Shown piece by piece: positions 23,964 to 32,863 of a DNA stretch of 52,734 nt (its first letter is position 1; each line of letters begins with the position of its first letter). Under the pieces are notes generated by a model, which had not been told where the DNA came from, ran no database searches, and saw nothing but the letters and a program-made list of their open reading frames with translations. This DNA is from Bacteroidales bacterium UBA6408 (GTDB lineage Bacteria; Bacteroidota; Bacteroidia; Bacteroidales; UBA932): the NCBI GenBank assembly GCA_002439805.1, contig DJPQ01000023.1, positions 1-52,734 on the forward strand, in the 5' to 3' direction. The position numbers and the translations under genes were made by a program.

Positions 23964-25259
23964 ATGAGTGATTACAAAAACAGAATAGCAGACAAGACAT
24001 TAAGGGACTTGCTGGATGCAATGGGCGCGGTTCTGATTGAGGGTCCAAAATTCTGCGGCAAAACGACCTTGGCAAAACAACAGGCCAACAGCATCCTCCG
24101 AATGTCAGATTCAAAGACCAGAGAGCAGAATCTTGCAATGGCCAGAACGAATATTCATTACCTACTGCAAGGCGAAACCCCAAGACTAATTGACGAATGT
24201 CAAGTTGCGCCACAATTCTGGGATGCCGTCAGGAACGAGGTAGATGACCGTGATGATGACGGACAATTCATTCTCACCGGATCCGCCGTGCCCCCAACTC
24301 CTAAAAAAGAAAGCGAGGAAATATTCCATTCCGGAACAGGAAGAATCGCACGGATGAAACTCAGAACAATGAGCCTTTGGGAGTCCGGAGAATCAACAGG
24401 TGACGTAAGTTTGTCCACACTTTTTGAGAACAATGAGGAAAAAGTCGAAGGCACAAGCAATATAGACCTCAAAGAGCTTGCATTCCTCACCTGTCGCGGA
24501 GGATGGCCAAAGGCGACATTGAAGAAAAGCCCCCAAGCGGCGCTGCTACAAGCTAAAGAGTACTTCAAAGCCGTCGTAAGTTCCGACATATCACGGGTTG
24601 ACGATGTAGAAAGAAATGAAGAACTCGCCAAAAGGTTGATGAGATCATACGCCAGGAATCAGGGAAGTCAGGCGACGCTCGGGACCATCTTGGCTGACAT
24701 CCGGAATAATGAGGAGCAATCATTAACGGAATACACTGTTTACTCGTACATCAATGCCCTAAAAAGAATCTTCGTAATTGAGGACTCATTGGCCTGGAAT
24801 CCGAACATCCGCAGCAAGACTGCAATCAGGACATCCGACACTCGATATTTCACAGACCCATCCATCGCAACGGCGGCTTTGGGCATCGGTCCAAATGACC
24901 TCATGAATGACTTGGAAACATTCGGGGTCCTCTTTGAAACCCTCGCAATCAGAGACCTGCGTATCTATTCAGAGCCTATCGATGGAACAGTTTATCACTA
25001 CCGCGACAAGAACGGCCTGGAGTGCGACGCTGTAATCCATCTGCAAAATGGCAAATACGGACTCATTGTAATAAAACTCGGAGGCGCGTCAGCAATCGAT
25101 GAAGGCGCGAAAACACTTGTCGAGCTCGCAGAAAAAATAGACACGGACAAGATGAGCCATCCGTCATTCCTCATGGTACTGACAGGGAACGGGGACTACG
25201 CATACAGGCGGCCTGAAGACGGAGTGCTGGTAGTTCCTATCGGGTGCCTGAGGAACTGA
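23964..25259 (+). CDS. DUF4143-type ATP-binding protein (AAA_14-like)
   Basis: This 431-residue protein begins MSDYKNRIADKTLRDLL. The Walker A motif is EGPKFCGKTTLAKQQA, the Walker B-like motif is PRLIDECQ, and FILTGSAVP follows as sensor I. The C-terminal half carries the DUF4143 region (YFTDPSIATAALGIGPNDL, FGVLFETLAIRDLRIYSE) and a nuclease-like strand pattern (GLECDAVIHLQNGKYGLIVI) ending VVPIGCLRN. Such ATPases are numerous in Bacteroidota and Archaea and their role is unsettled. The gene is preceded by private tandem repeats, and a deleted relative lies at 52297-52537. Confidence 0.85.
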   Translation: MSDYKNRIADKTLRDLLDAMGAVLIEGPKFCGKTTLAKQQANSILRMSDSKTREQNLAMARTNIHYLLQGETPRLIDECQVAPQFWDAVRNEVDDRDDDGQFILTGSAVPPTPKKESEEIFHSGTGRIARMKLRTMSLWESGESTGDVSLSTLFENNEEKVEGTSNIDLKELAFLTCRGGWPKATLKKSPQAALLQAKEYFKAVVSSDISRVDDVERNEELAKRLMRSYARNQGSQATLGTILADIRNNEEQSLTEYTVYSYINALKRIFVIEDSLAWNPNIRSKTAIRTSDTRYFTDPSIATAALGIGPNDLMNDLETFGVLFETLAIRDLRIYSEPIDGTVYHYRDKNGLECDAVIHLQNGKYGLIVIKLGGASAIDEGAKTLVELAEKIDTDKMSHPSFLMVLTGNGDYAYRRPEDGVLVVPIGCLRN

Positions 25260-25264
25260 CCATC

Positions 25265-26953
25265 CTACTCCTCGCTCAGGGAGTCAATCCAGCGTTGGCG
25301 GCGGGCGTCCTGAAGGAGCATCACGAGCTTGAACTGGCCGTCACGTGCGCCCTCGCTGAGGCTGATTTTCTTGAAGAGGTCGTAGGCGTTCTTGCGCAGA
25401 ACCGTAGCCTTCGGAGCCTTGAGACGGTGAGAGGCACGCTTGGACTCATACTCTATGTTCATCTTCTGCAAATGCTTGTCGACAATTTCCGTGAACTGGT
25501 CGGCCTTGACCTGACGTATGCGACGATCATCGAACTCGTAATAGAAATCATATTGGGACTCCTCAGGATCGGCAAATCCGATGAAGAAATTGACCTTCCA
25601 GCCGGTTTCCTTCTCGGTCAGACGCACTGCCTCGATGAACTGCTTCTCGTAGAGTTTCTCGCCGGTGATGCTCACTATCCCGTTGACTTTCTGCACCATA
25701 TGTATCTTAGGGGTCTTGTGATACCAGCCGCCTACCTCGACGAGGTCGTTCATATTGTAGCGGTAAAGTCCCGAGAGCGTGGTGACATAGACGCAGTAGC
25801 GATGCCCTTGTTTCAGTTCGTGCAGACGGTAAAAGCGGGGGTCCGGGTTCTCAAGGTCGCATTCCTCGACGAACTCGTAGTAGTGGTAGTGCGGGAAGAG
25901 CGTGGAGTCGATGCCTTCGTCAAGGACAAGTCCGAAACGGCACTCGGAAGCGAAATATCCGAGTTCCTGATAACAGCAGCAGGACGGGAGCTGCTCCGCG
26001 ACCTTTGCGGAAGCGATTGCAGTGTTGCCGCATTTCCATGAAGAGAGGAACTGAAGCTCAGGCCACCAGTCCTTAATCTGAGGCACAGGATGCCCCGCCT
26101 TTACGCGACGCAGGAACTCCGCCCTCTCATGGTCGGGAATCATCACGGGAGCAAGAGCCGCGCGGATTTCATCGGAAACATCGAACTTCGCGGACAGCGT
26201 CCCTTTCTCTATGTCAGTGATGTAATCGTCAAAATATTCCTCCGCATTGTGCACCAGTTCGAGAATTGTCGATGGGTTAGGCGCGACGATATATGTGACG
26301 CTGTGGGCTATCGCGAGCCTCATCATCGTGTAGTACCGCGCCGTATAGTCCTTTATGTCATAGACTTCCGACGGTGTGACGAACCGCTCGCGTATGAACC
26401 CCGGCAATTCCTTGGCGGTAACGCCTGAAACCGAACCGAAAATGGTCCCGTCCTCGGCATACCCTTCCACGACCTTCGCCACCGACACAACAAGCCCTCC
26501 TGTCAGGAACTTCGGGCGAAGCCGGGCGAAATTGTCGAGCCAGACATACGACATCTTGGAATAGACATCCTCCATATATGTCTCGGAAATCGGAATCCAC
26601 TTAGGCTGCGACGTGGTGCCGGAAGTGGTGGCATACATCAGCGGCTTTCCCGGAATAAGCACATCCCTCTCCCCTTTTTTCTGACGCTCGACATAAGGGC
26701 GGAACGCCTCATACTCGGCCGCAGGAACACATTTTTCATACATTCTGAAAAGCTGCTCCGAAGTCCTCGCCTTCAGGATTGAGCGGAAATGATGCTCTCT
26801 CCCGTAGGCGGTGTTCCTTGCCTTCCATAGAATCCTTCTGAGTGTTCTTGCACTTGCATGCTTGGGGTCGCGGGAGGCCGAACTCAAGGCCATCCGTGGA
26901 AAAAAGGAAAGAACCCGCAACCCGAAATTTATCAGTTGATATGGTACAGTCAT
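25265..26953 (-). CDS. GH3 (auxin-responsive promoter) family acyl-adenylating protein
   Basis: This 562-residue protein starts at ATG 26953 (two codons upstream is GTG). The ANL-type adenylation loop is MYATTSGTTSQPKWIPISET. GH3-family features follow: SSWKCGNTAIASAKVAEQLP, QELGYFASECRFGL, LYRYNMNDLVEVGGWYHKTP and VSITGEKLYEKQF. The plant members conjugate amino acids to acyl hormones. Bacteroidota members are conserved but their substrate is unknown to me; activation of an acid as acyl-AMP is the family expectation. It converges with the ATPase gene with only 5 bp between stops, and two AMP-binding ligases lie nearby. A TAACTTTG element lies upstream at 27022-27029. Confidence 0.88.
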   Translation of the reverse strand: MTVPYQLINFGLRVLSFFPRMALSSASRDPKHASARTLRRILWKARNTAYGREHHFRSILKARTSEQLFRMYEKCVPAAEYEAFRPYVERQKKGERDVLIPGKPLMYATTSGTTSQPKWIPISETYMEDVYSKMSYVWLDNFARLRPKFLTGGLVVSVAKVVEGYAEDGTIFGSVSGVTAKELPGFIRERFVTPSEVYDIKDYTARYYTMMRLAIAHSVTYIVAPNPSTILELVHNAEEYFDDYITDIEKGTLSAKFDVSDEIRAALAPVMIPDHERAEFLRRVKAGHPVPQIKDWWPELQFLSSWKCGNTAIASAKVAEQLPSCCCYQELGYFASECRFGLVLDEGIDSTLFPHYHYYEFVEECDLENPDPRFYRLHELKQGHRYCVYVTTLSGLYRYNMNDLVEVGGWYHKTPKIHMVQKVNGIVSITGEKLYEKQFIEAVRLTEKETGWKVNFFIGFADPEESQYDFYYEFDDRRIRQVKADQFTEIVDKHLQKMNIEYESKRASHRLKAPKATVLRKNAYDLFKKISLSEGARDGQFKLVMLLQDARRQRWIDSLSEE

Positions 26954-27021
26954 AATCACGCGTCACTAAGAAACTATCGACATCCGAATTTTTAGGGTGG
27001 GCAGTTTCTGAAAAAACCACG

Positions 27022-27029
27022 CAAAGTTA
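27022..27029 (-). promoter_or_regulatory. -7 element TAACTTTG for GH3 gene
   Basis: Minus-strand match to TAnnTTTG, about 70 bp before ATG 26953, in the gap after the AMP-binding ligase gene. Confidence 0.5.
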
Positions 27030-27053
27030 GCAAACTTTAGCGAATATAAAGAA

Positions 27054-28805
27054 TCAGGCCTCGTTACCCCCCGAACCGTTGCCCTGAGCGTCGGCGGAGG
27101 CGTTCCGAGCGTCGGCGGAGACGATGCCCTTGCCATTCTCCGAAGAGGCCGCAGAAGCAGCGCCGTCACGGTACTTGAAGCGCCGTATCTTCTGTGTCGC
27201 GGTCTTCTCGAACGGTTCCTTGACAACCTCCACGCCCGCCACTTTAGACGAACGGTTAACCTTCTTGTTCACATAGTTCATGATTGCCTGCTTACGGGCC
27301 TCAAGCTTCTCGAAGAACTGATCCTCGCTCTCCTGATTCCAGTCAAGGACATTGCTGTTGAGCTGCACCAGAGCCACAAGCTTGCCGTCACGCTCAACCA
27401 CAAGCGACTCGTCCACCCCGTCTATGTCGTTGATGACCTTCTCGATTTCCTCCGGATATATGTTTTCGCCGGAAGGCCCCAGAATCATATTGTTCAGACG
27501 TCCCTTTATGCTGTAGCGCCCCTTTTCATCGACCGAGGCAAGGTCGTTGGTCCGAAACCATCCGTCCTCCGTGAACGCGGCCTTCGTCCTCTCCGGATCC
27601 CTGTAGTACCCGAGCATCACATTGTCGCCCTTCACGACGATTTCGCCCTCTCCGGTCTCCGGATTCACATTTATCAGCTTCACTTCCACCCCGTATGCAG
27701 CCCCTCCTGTGGTGCCGACATGAGTCTGTTTCACTCCGGCAGTGCAGATGAGCGGCGCACACTCGGTCATTCCGTAGCCTATAGCATAGTTGAAATGGGC
27801 CTTCTTGAGGAACTTCTCAACGGCCGGGTTCAGCTTCGCTCCGCCTATTCCGAAAAACCTGATGCGTCCCCCGAAAGTCTTCTTCAGGCGCAGACCGACA
27901 AACCAGTACAGGAGACAGGCCATCTTTCTGTGCATCCATTTAAGCACACGGCTCTTCTGAATGGTCGGAAGGATGCTCGCCTTATACATCTTCTCTATAA
28001 TCAGAGGCACGGAAAGCATGATTGTCGGCCGTACCTTCTTCAGCGCGGCGAGCAGCACCGTGGCCGTGGGCGGTTTCGGAAGATAGACAACCTTGGCGCC
28101 GACGAACATCGGGTAGAGCATGCCTATGCTCATCTCATAGGTGTGCGGCATCGGGAGTATGGACAGCCAGATATCCTTCTCGTCGGTCTTGTGTGCATGA
28201 TAGGAGATAACTATGTTTGTGCAGAGATTCCTATGACTCAGCATCACTCCCTTTGCGCTTCCTGTAGTGCCCGAGGTGTAGATTATCGTCGCCAGGTCAT
28301 CCGGCTGCGGGGCAATCGTGCGTCCGTCGCAGGTGAATGCGTCGTCGTCCCGGCTTATGACCGCAAAGGTCTCAATGTCAATGACAAGGGTCAGCTTCTT
28401 AATCAGTTCGGGCTTGATTTTGGGAAGATATTTCTTCGACACATATATAGCCCTGCATCCCGAATGCTCAAGTATGTTGGTAACCTCATTCTCCGACGAA
28501 TCGGGAAGGATCGGCACGGCAACCCTCCCGAAGGCCACTGCCGAAAAGAATGCTACCGTCCAGTTCGGAGTGTTCTGCGACAGGATTGCGACGCGCTCCC
28601 CCGCCCCGATGCCGTACTGGGAGAGCTTTCTCGACAGTTCATCGCAGCGATGCTTGAACGAGCCGTATGTGTATTTCAAATCAGTCCCGAGCATCTCCGA
28701 CATCTGCCGGTTCTCATAGAACGTCGTGGAATAATCGTATAACTTCGCCAGAGTATCGACATATTTCTCTCTGAACCCCGTAAGCTTCCTATATAACTTC
28801 ATCAT
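27054..28805 (-). CDS. AMP-binding long-chain acyl-CoA ligase-like enzyme with low-complexity tail
   Basis: This 583-residue ANL enzyme has the P-loop-like motif IIYTSGTTGSAKGVMLSHRN, the adenine-binding YGMTECAP, the hinge DGWFRTNDLASVDEKGRYSI and the C-terminal lysine region around EPFEKTATQKIRRFKY. It should activate a carboxylic acid to acyl-AMP and transfer it to CoA or another thiol; its closeness to long-chain fatty acid ligases suggests a fatty acid. The last 38 residues (after RRFKYRDG) are an Ala/Ser/Gly/Asn-rich tail ending AQGNGSGGNEA, encoded by a diverged duplication containing GCGTCGGCGGAG twice. It shares layout with the ligase at 31077-32735. Confidence 0.88.
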   Translation of the reverse strand: MMKLYRKLTGFREKYVDTLAKLYDYSTTFYENRQMSEMLGTDLKYTYGSFKHRCDELSRKLSQYGIGAGERVAILSQNTPNWTVAFFSAVAFGRVAVPILPDSSENEVTNILEHSGCRAIYVSKKYLPKIKPELIKKLTLVIDIETFAVISRDDDAFTCDGRTIAPQPDDLATIIYTSGTTGSAKGVMLSHRNLCTNIVISYHAHKTDEKDIWLSILPMPHTYEMSIGMLYPMFVGAKVVYLPKPPTATVLLAALKKVRPTIMLSVPLIIEKMYKASILPTIQKSRVLKWMHRKMACLLYWFVGLRLKKTFGGRIRFFGIGGAKLNPAVEKFLKKAHFNYAIGYGMTECAPLICTAGVKQTHVGTTGGAAYGVEVKLINVNPETGEGEIVVKGDNVMLGYYRDPERTKAAFTEDGWFRTNDLASVDEKGRYSIKGRLNNMILGPSGENIYPEEIEKVINDIDGVDESLVVERDGKLVALVQLNSNVLDWNQESEDQFFEKLEARKQAIMNYVNKKVNRSSKVAGVEVVKEPFEKTATQKIRRFKYRDGAASAASSENGKGIVSADARNASADAQGNGSGGNEA

Positions 28806-28866
28806 CCTTCAAATAAAATTTCCATGCAAACGGCATGATTAAAGGAAAATCTATGCCAAGCCGCTG

Positions 28867-28874
28867 CAAAGATA
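28867..28874 (-). promoter_or_regulatory. -7 element TATCTTTG for ligase gene
   Basis: Minus-strand match to TAnnTTTG about 62 bp upstream of the ATG at 28805, downstream of the htpG terminator. Confidence 0.55.
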
Positions 28875-28931
28875 CAACATTTTATTTTGTGCCCCCCGGA
28901 AGACAATTCCACGCCGCCCGCCTGAATGCCA

Positions 28932-28979
28932 CAAAACAAAAAGCCCGGACAAGCTTCCCGCGAAGGAAACCGTCCGGGC
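28932..28979 (-). terminator. Intrinsic terminator of htpG
   Basis: On the minus strand GCCCGGAC (28972-28979) pairs with GTCCGGGC (28943-28950) and is followed by TTTTTGTTTT. It starts 25 bp after the htpG stop. Confidence 0.88.
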
Positions 28980-29003
28980 CAGAAGATTCATGCTGAAGCC
29001 CCG

Positions 29004-30872
29004 CTACAGCAACCTGTAGCTCCGCGAAATAAAGTCTGCAAGCCCCTTACCCTTGAGCAGCCCGTTCGCGAGCAGAGCAAGGTCTGTAATCTGACGGGCC
29101 TTCTCACCGCGTGCCGCCTTTGCCTCATCCGTAGAAGCGTCCGCACTGCGGAGAGCCTCGACCAGAGGATTCTCAAGGTTGACCGTCAGGTTGTAGGACT
29201 CAGGCATAGAGCCGTAGAAGTTCAGTCCGCCCCCGAGCTTGGACATCTCTCGGTAACGTCTCATAAATTCCGACTGGGTTATGAGCACCGGAGCCGCGTC
29301 CCTGCCGAGGTTGTCAGCCTCGATGTTCCACTCCATCTCTGTCGGGAGACCGGCCTTGAAGATCTCGTCCAGCGCCTTCTTTTCGTCCTCGGAAAGCTCC
29401 GGCTTCTTCCTGTCCTCCTTGACAATGAGCCTGTCAACGCTGTCGGAATCCACACGAGCGAACTTCACGTTCTCAAGCTTGGTCTCCAGCATGTTCACAA
29501 AATAGGAATCAAGATGGCAGTCAAGCAGCAGCACATCGTAGCCCTTGTTTTTCGCGGCATCGATGTAGGAGTACTGCGCCTGAGGATCCGTCGCGTACAG
29601 AATGACAAGCGTCTTGTCCTTGTCGGTCTGCTCCGCCTTGATTGCCTTGCGATAGTCCTCGATGCTGAAATATTTTCCGTCCGTGTTCTTGAGCAGGCAG
29701 AACTTGAGCGCCCGCTCACAGAACTTCTCATCCGAAATCATTCCGTACTCGATGAAAATCTTCACATTGTCCCATTTCTCCTCAAAAGACTGCCTCTCCT
29801 TCTTGAAAATCTCCTCAAGCCGGTCCGCAACCTTCTTGGTGATGTAGCCGGAAATCTTCTTGACGTTAGCATCCGACTGAAGATAACTCCTAGAAACGTT
29901 CAGGGGAATATCCGGAGAGTCAATAACTCCATGCAGAAGAGTCAGGTAATCAGGCACGATGGCCTCCACAGAATCCGTTACAAACATCTGGTTGCAGTAG
30001 AGCTGAATCTTATTACGGGAAATCTCCATCTGATCCTTAATCTTGGGGAAATAGAGAATACCCGTGAGATTGAACGGGAAATCAACGTTCAGATGAATGT
30101 GGAACAAAGGATCATCAGCCATAGGGTATAGGGCATGGTAGAACTTATTGTAGTCCTCATCCGTCAGTTCGGAAGGCTTGCGAGTCCATATCGGCTCCAC
30201 AGTATTGATAACATTGTCCTCGTCGGTATCGACATACTTTCCGTCCTTCCATTCCTGCTTCTTTCCGAAAACCACAGGAACCGGCATGAACTTGCAGTAC
30301 TTCTCAAGCAGAGCCTTAACTCTGGCCTTGGTGGCGAACTCTGCCTCATCCTTTGATATGTAGAGAGTTACAACCGTACCGCGCTCCGTCTTGTCACAAT
30401 CCCCCATAGTATATTCAGGAGAGCCGTCGCAGACCCACCGCACGGCCTTCGCGCCTTCCTTCCAGCTAAGAGTCTCAATCCGCACCTTGTCGGCGACCAT
30501 AAATGCAGAGTAGAAACCAAGTCCGAAATGACCGATTATGCTGCCGATCTGATCCTTATACTTCTCCAGGAACTCACCTGCCGAAGAGAATGCAATCTGG
30601 TTGATGTATTTGTCAACCTCCTCCTCAGTCATGCCAATACCATTGTCGATAATCTTCAGAGTCTTCTCATTCTCATCAAGTTCGATATGTACCTTCAAAT
30701 CACCGAGTTCTTCCTTATACTCGCCCGAAGCGGCAAGAGCCTTCATCTTCTGCGTCGCATCGACCGCATTCGCGACCAGTTCACGCAGGAATATCTCATG
30801 ATCCGAATAAAGGAATTTCTTGATTACCGGAAATATGTTTTCCGTCGTCACACCTATTTTTCCGTTTGCCAT
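29004..30872 (-). CDS. htpG: HtpG, Hsp90-family molecular chaperone
   Basis: This 622-residue protein begins MANGKIGVTTENIFPVIKKF at ATG 30872; earlier in-frame codons lie in the leader. GHKL ATPase motifs are present: FLRELVANAVDATQK (with Ala where many Hsp90s have Ser), KIIDNGIGMTEEEVD, IGHFGLGFYSAFMVAD and GTVVTLYIS. The middle domain has YCNQMFVTD and LNVSRSYLQSDANV, and the C-terminal dimerisation domain follows. It is a cytosolic ATP-dependent chaperone. It is transcribed alone, with its own terminator downstream and a GACATTTTGTC palindrome about 75 bp upstream. Confidence 0.97.
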   Translation of the reverse strand: MANGKIGVTTENIFPVIKKFLYSDHEIFLRELVANAVDATQKMKALAASGEYKEELGDLKVHIELDENEKTLKIIDNGIGMTEEEVDKYINQIAFSSAGEFLEKYKDQIGSIIGHFGLGFYSAFMVADKVRIETLSWKEGAKAVRWVCDGSPEYTMGDCDKTERGTVVTLYISKDEAEFATKARVKALLEKYCKFMPVPVVFGKKQEWKDGKYVDTDEDNVINTVEPIWTRKPSELTDEDYNKFYHALYPMADDPLFHIHLNVDFPFNLTGILYFPKIKDQMEISRNKIQLYCNQMFVTDSVEAIVPDYLTLLHGVIDSPDIPLNVSRSYLQSDANVKKISGYITKKVADRLEEIFKKERQSFEEKWDNVKIFIEYGMISDEKFCERALKFCLLKNTDGKYFSIEDYRKAIKAEQTDKDKTLVILYATDPQAQYSYIDAAKNKGYDVLLLDCHLDSYFVNMLETKLENVKFARVDSDSVDRLIVKEDRKKPELSEDEKKALDEIFKAGLPTEMEWNIEADNLGRDAAPVLITQSEFMRRYREMSKLGGGLNFYGSMPESYNLTVNLENPLVEALRSADASTDEAKAARGEKARQITDLALLANGLLKGKGLADFISRSYRLL

Positions 30873-30947
30873 AATATTTTTAATATTTAAATTTACATAT
30901 AATAACACGACTCCGCTGTTCAAACTCGATACCAATAGAAGACGACC

Positions 30948-30958
30948 GACATTTTGTC
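30948..30958. promoter_or_regulatory. GACATTTTGTC palindrome upstream of htpG
   Basis: GACA and TGTC arms around a 3-bp centre lie 76 bp upstream of the htpG ATG. No canonical -7 element is seen, which would fit a stress-type promoter, but this is inference. Confidence 0.3.
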
Positions 30959-30989
30959 AGTCATCTGTCATGCAGGAGAGGGTGCTGCA

Positions 30990-31028
30990 AAAAAAATAAG
31001 TCAGCCCCGTTTCACAACGGGGACTGAC
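30990..31028 (-). terminator. Intrinsic terminator of second ligase gene
   Basis: On the minus strand GTCAGTCCCCGTT (31016-31028) pairs with AACGGGGCTGAC (31000-31011), one base bulged, followed by a T-rich tail (complement of 30990-30998). It lies about 50 bp beyond the ligase stop. Confidence 0.85.
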
Positions 31029-31076
31029 CTTCCTTAAAAATAAACGTTGTATGTATGTTAAGCAGTATGTATGCTC

Positions 31077-32735
31077 TTACTTATAGAGGAATCGCTTAAT
31101 GCTCATCTTCGGCGTCTTCTCGAACGGTTCCTCGACAATCTCAACCTTGGAAATCTGGCTGTATGACGGAAGCGCCTTGTTGAGAATTACCTGCATATCA
31201 TGCATCTTCTCTGATACTGCCTCGCCGTCAAGTCCATCAGCCTCAATCTGTTTCTTATCAAGATAGACAAGTGCCACAAGTTTCAACGCTCTGTCAACGA
31301 CCACGGATTCCACAACATAAGGCTGATTATTCACCAATGCCTCAATCTCCTCCGGGTAGATGTTCTGCCCGTTCGAGGAAAGAATCATATTCTTGCTGCG
31401 TCCGCGTATGAATATGTTCCCGTCAGCATCAATCACTCCGAGGTCACCGGTATTAAGCCATCCGTCCTCGGTGAATGCAGCCTTAGTAGCCTCATCATTC
31501 TTATAGTAACCGCTCATTATGCTCGTTCCGCGGGCCTGAATCTGTCCCACGACATGCTGCGGATCCTCGGAATCGACGCGAACCTCTGCTCTATCAACAA
31601 CCTTGCCACACGAGCGGAGAACGAAGCGCCGGCAGTCCTCATAGGCGAGAAGCGGAGCGGCTTCGGTCATTCCGTAGCCGATGGTGAACGGGAGACCTAT
31701 CTTCCTGAACCACTGCTCGATGTCAGGATTAAGGGCTGCGCCGCCCATGATTATCATACGGACCTTACCGCCGAAGGCATCTAACAATTTCCCACGGATT
31801 TTCTTATAAATCAAGCTGTTGAGTCCCGGAATCCTGAGGGCGAACCTAACCGCCGGCTTTGAAAGCACAGGAAGCACCGCAGACTTGAAAATCTTCTCCA
31901 TCACGAGGGGAACGGTAATCACCAGGTAAGGATGAACCTCCTTCATCGCGCCGAGCAGAAGAGCCGGCGTAGGAGTCTTGCCGAGATAGTAAATCGTCGA
32001 GCCGCCGCAAAGCGGATAAAGCAGCTCGAACATCATCCCATACATATGCGCCATAGGCAGCATCGACACGATCTTGTCGCCCGGATGGGAAGGAATGTGC
32101 TCCTGTCCGAATTCGACATTGGCACTGAGACATTCGTAGCGGAGCATAACGCCCTTCGGAGCGCTCGTCGTTCCGGAGGTGTAGTTTATGATTGCAAGAT
32201 CCTTGTCGTTGTCCGTCGGGTAGTTCACGTTCTCGCGGGTAAACCCGAGCGGATATTTTTTCTCGAACGCCGCCTGAAGGTCATCCATCGCGGCCTTGAC
32301 TTTTTCGTCAGTGCAATAAAGCAGAGTGAAGTCATCAACTGAAAAAACTGCCTTGATTCTCGGCATCGCATCCTTATCTAGCTTCTGCCAAATGTCATTG
32401 TTAGTGAAGAGAATCACGCTCTCGGAATGATCGACGAGAGAATTGATGCTGTCCGGAGTGAAATCCGCAAGAATCGGAACGGCCACGGCCTCGTAAGTGT
32501 TGATGGCAAGGAATGAAATTCCCCATTTCGCGGAGTTCTTGGCGCAGAGAGCAATCTTGTCACCCTTTTTCACGCCGCCTTCTTCAAAACATATATGAAA
32601 TTTCGCGATGAGCGTGGCCACCTGCTGAAAGGTGAACTCGTCCCCTTTATAATTACATAGAGCGGGAGATTCCCAGTTTGAACGGATAGCCTCTGTGAGC
32701 CTCGTGAAATAATGCATCATCGGTCTGTTAATCAT
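31077..32735 (-). CDS. AMP-binding acyl-CoA ligase-like enzyme
   Basis: This 552-residue ANL enzyme starts MINRPMMHYFTRLTEAIRSN. Motifs: IINYTSGTTSAPKGVMLRYE, IGYGMTEAAPLLAYED, DGWLNTGDLGVIDADGNIFI, RGRSKNMILSSNGQNIYPEE, and the C-terminal EPFEKTPKMSIKRFLYK with the catalytic Lys region. It is similar in order and motifs to the 27054-28805 ligase but lacks the low-complexity tail. Long-chain fatty acid activation is the likely role; the substrate is not proven. It sits between htpG and a divergent HAD gene and has its own promoter element and terminator. Confidence 0.88.
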   Translation of the reverse strand: MINRPMMHYFTRLTEAIRSNWESPALCNYKGDEFTFQQVATLIAKFHICFEEGGVKKGDKIALCAKNSAKWGISFLAINTYEAVAVPILADFTPDSINSLVDHSESVILFTNNDIWQKLDKDAMPRIKAVFSVDDFTLLYCTDEKVKAAMDDLQAAFEKKYPLGFTRENVNYPTDNDKDLAIINYTSGTTSAPKGVMLRYECLSANVEFGQEHIPSHPGDKIVSMLPMAHMYGMMFELLYPLCGGSTIYYLGKTPTPALLLGAMKEVHPYLVITVPLVMEKIFKSAVLPVLSKPAVRFALRIPGLNSLIYKKIRGKLLDAFGGKVRMIIMGGAALNPDIEQWFRKIGLPFTIGYGMTEAAPLLAYEDCRRFVLRSCGKVVDRAEVRVDSEDPQHVVGQIQARGTSIMSGYYKNDEATKAAFTEDGWLNTGDLGVIDADGNIFIRGRSKNMILSSNGQNIYPEEIEALVNNQPYVVESVVVDRALKLVALVYLDKKQIEADGLDGEAVSEKMHDMQVILNKALPSYSQISKVEIVEEPFEKTPKMSIKRFLYK

Positions 32736-32776
32736 AACTCAAAATTTTTTGAAATTTCCATATGCTTGAAACGACG

Positions 32777-32784
32777 CAAAATTA
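32777..32784 (-). promoter_or_regulatory. -7 element TAATTTTG for ligase gene
   Basis: Minus-strand match to TAnnTTTG about 42 bp upstream of ATG 32735 in the divergent ligase/HAD intergenic region. Confidence 0.5.
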
Positions 32785-32817
32785 GAAAGAAAAGACATTA
32801 TGAACCGCAGTTTTTCC

Positions 32818-32825
32818 TATATTTG
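32818..32825 (+). promoter_or_regulatory. -7 element TATATTTG for HAD gene
   Basis: Plus-strand match to TAnnTTTG 38 bp before ATG 32864. It argues against starting the HAD protein at the GTG at 32825. Confidence 0.5.
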
Positions 32826-32863
32826 TGGCGAAAGTTCATATTTTTTGTGGTAAAATTTTGAAT

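Noticed and set aside
28926..30131. Long + strand frame opposite htpG
   Set aside because: HtpG motifs on the minus strand are complete; the antisense frame is a by-product of codon bias.
30948..30972. htpG upstream palindrome considered as a CIRCE element
   Set aside because: The arms are only 4 bp with a 3-bp centre, unlike the 9-bp arms and 9-bp spacer of CIRCE.
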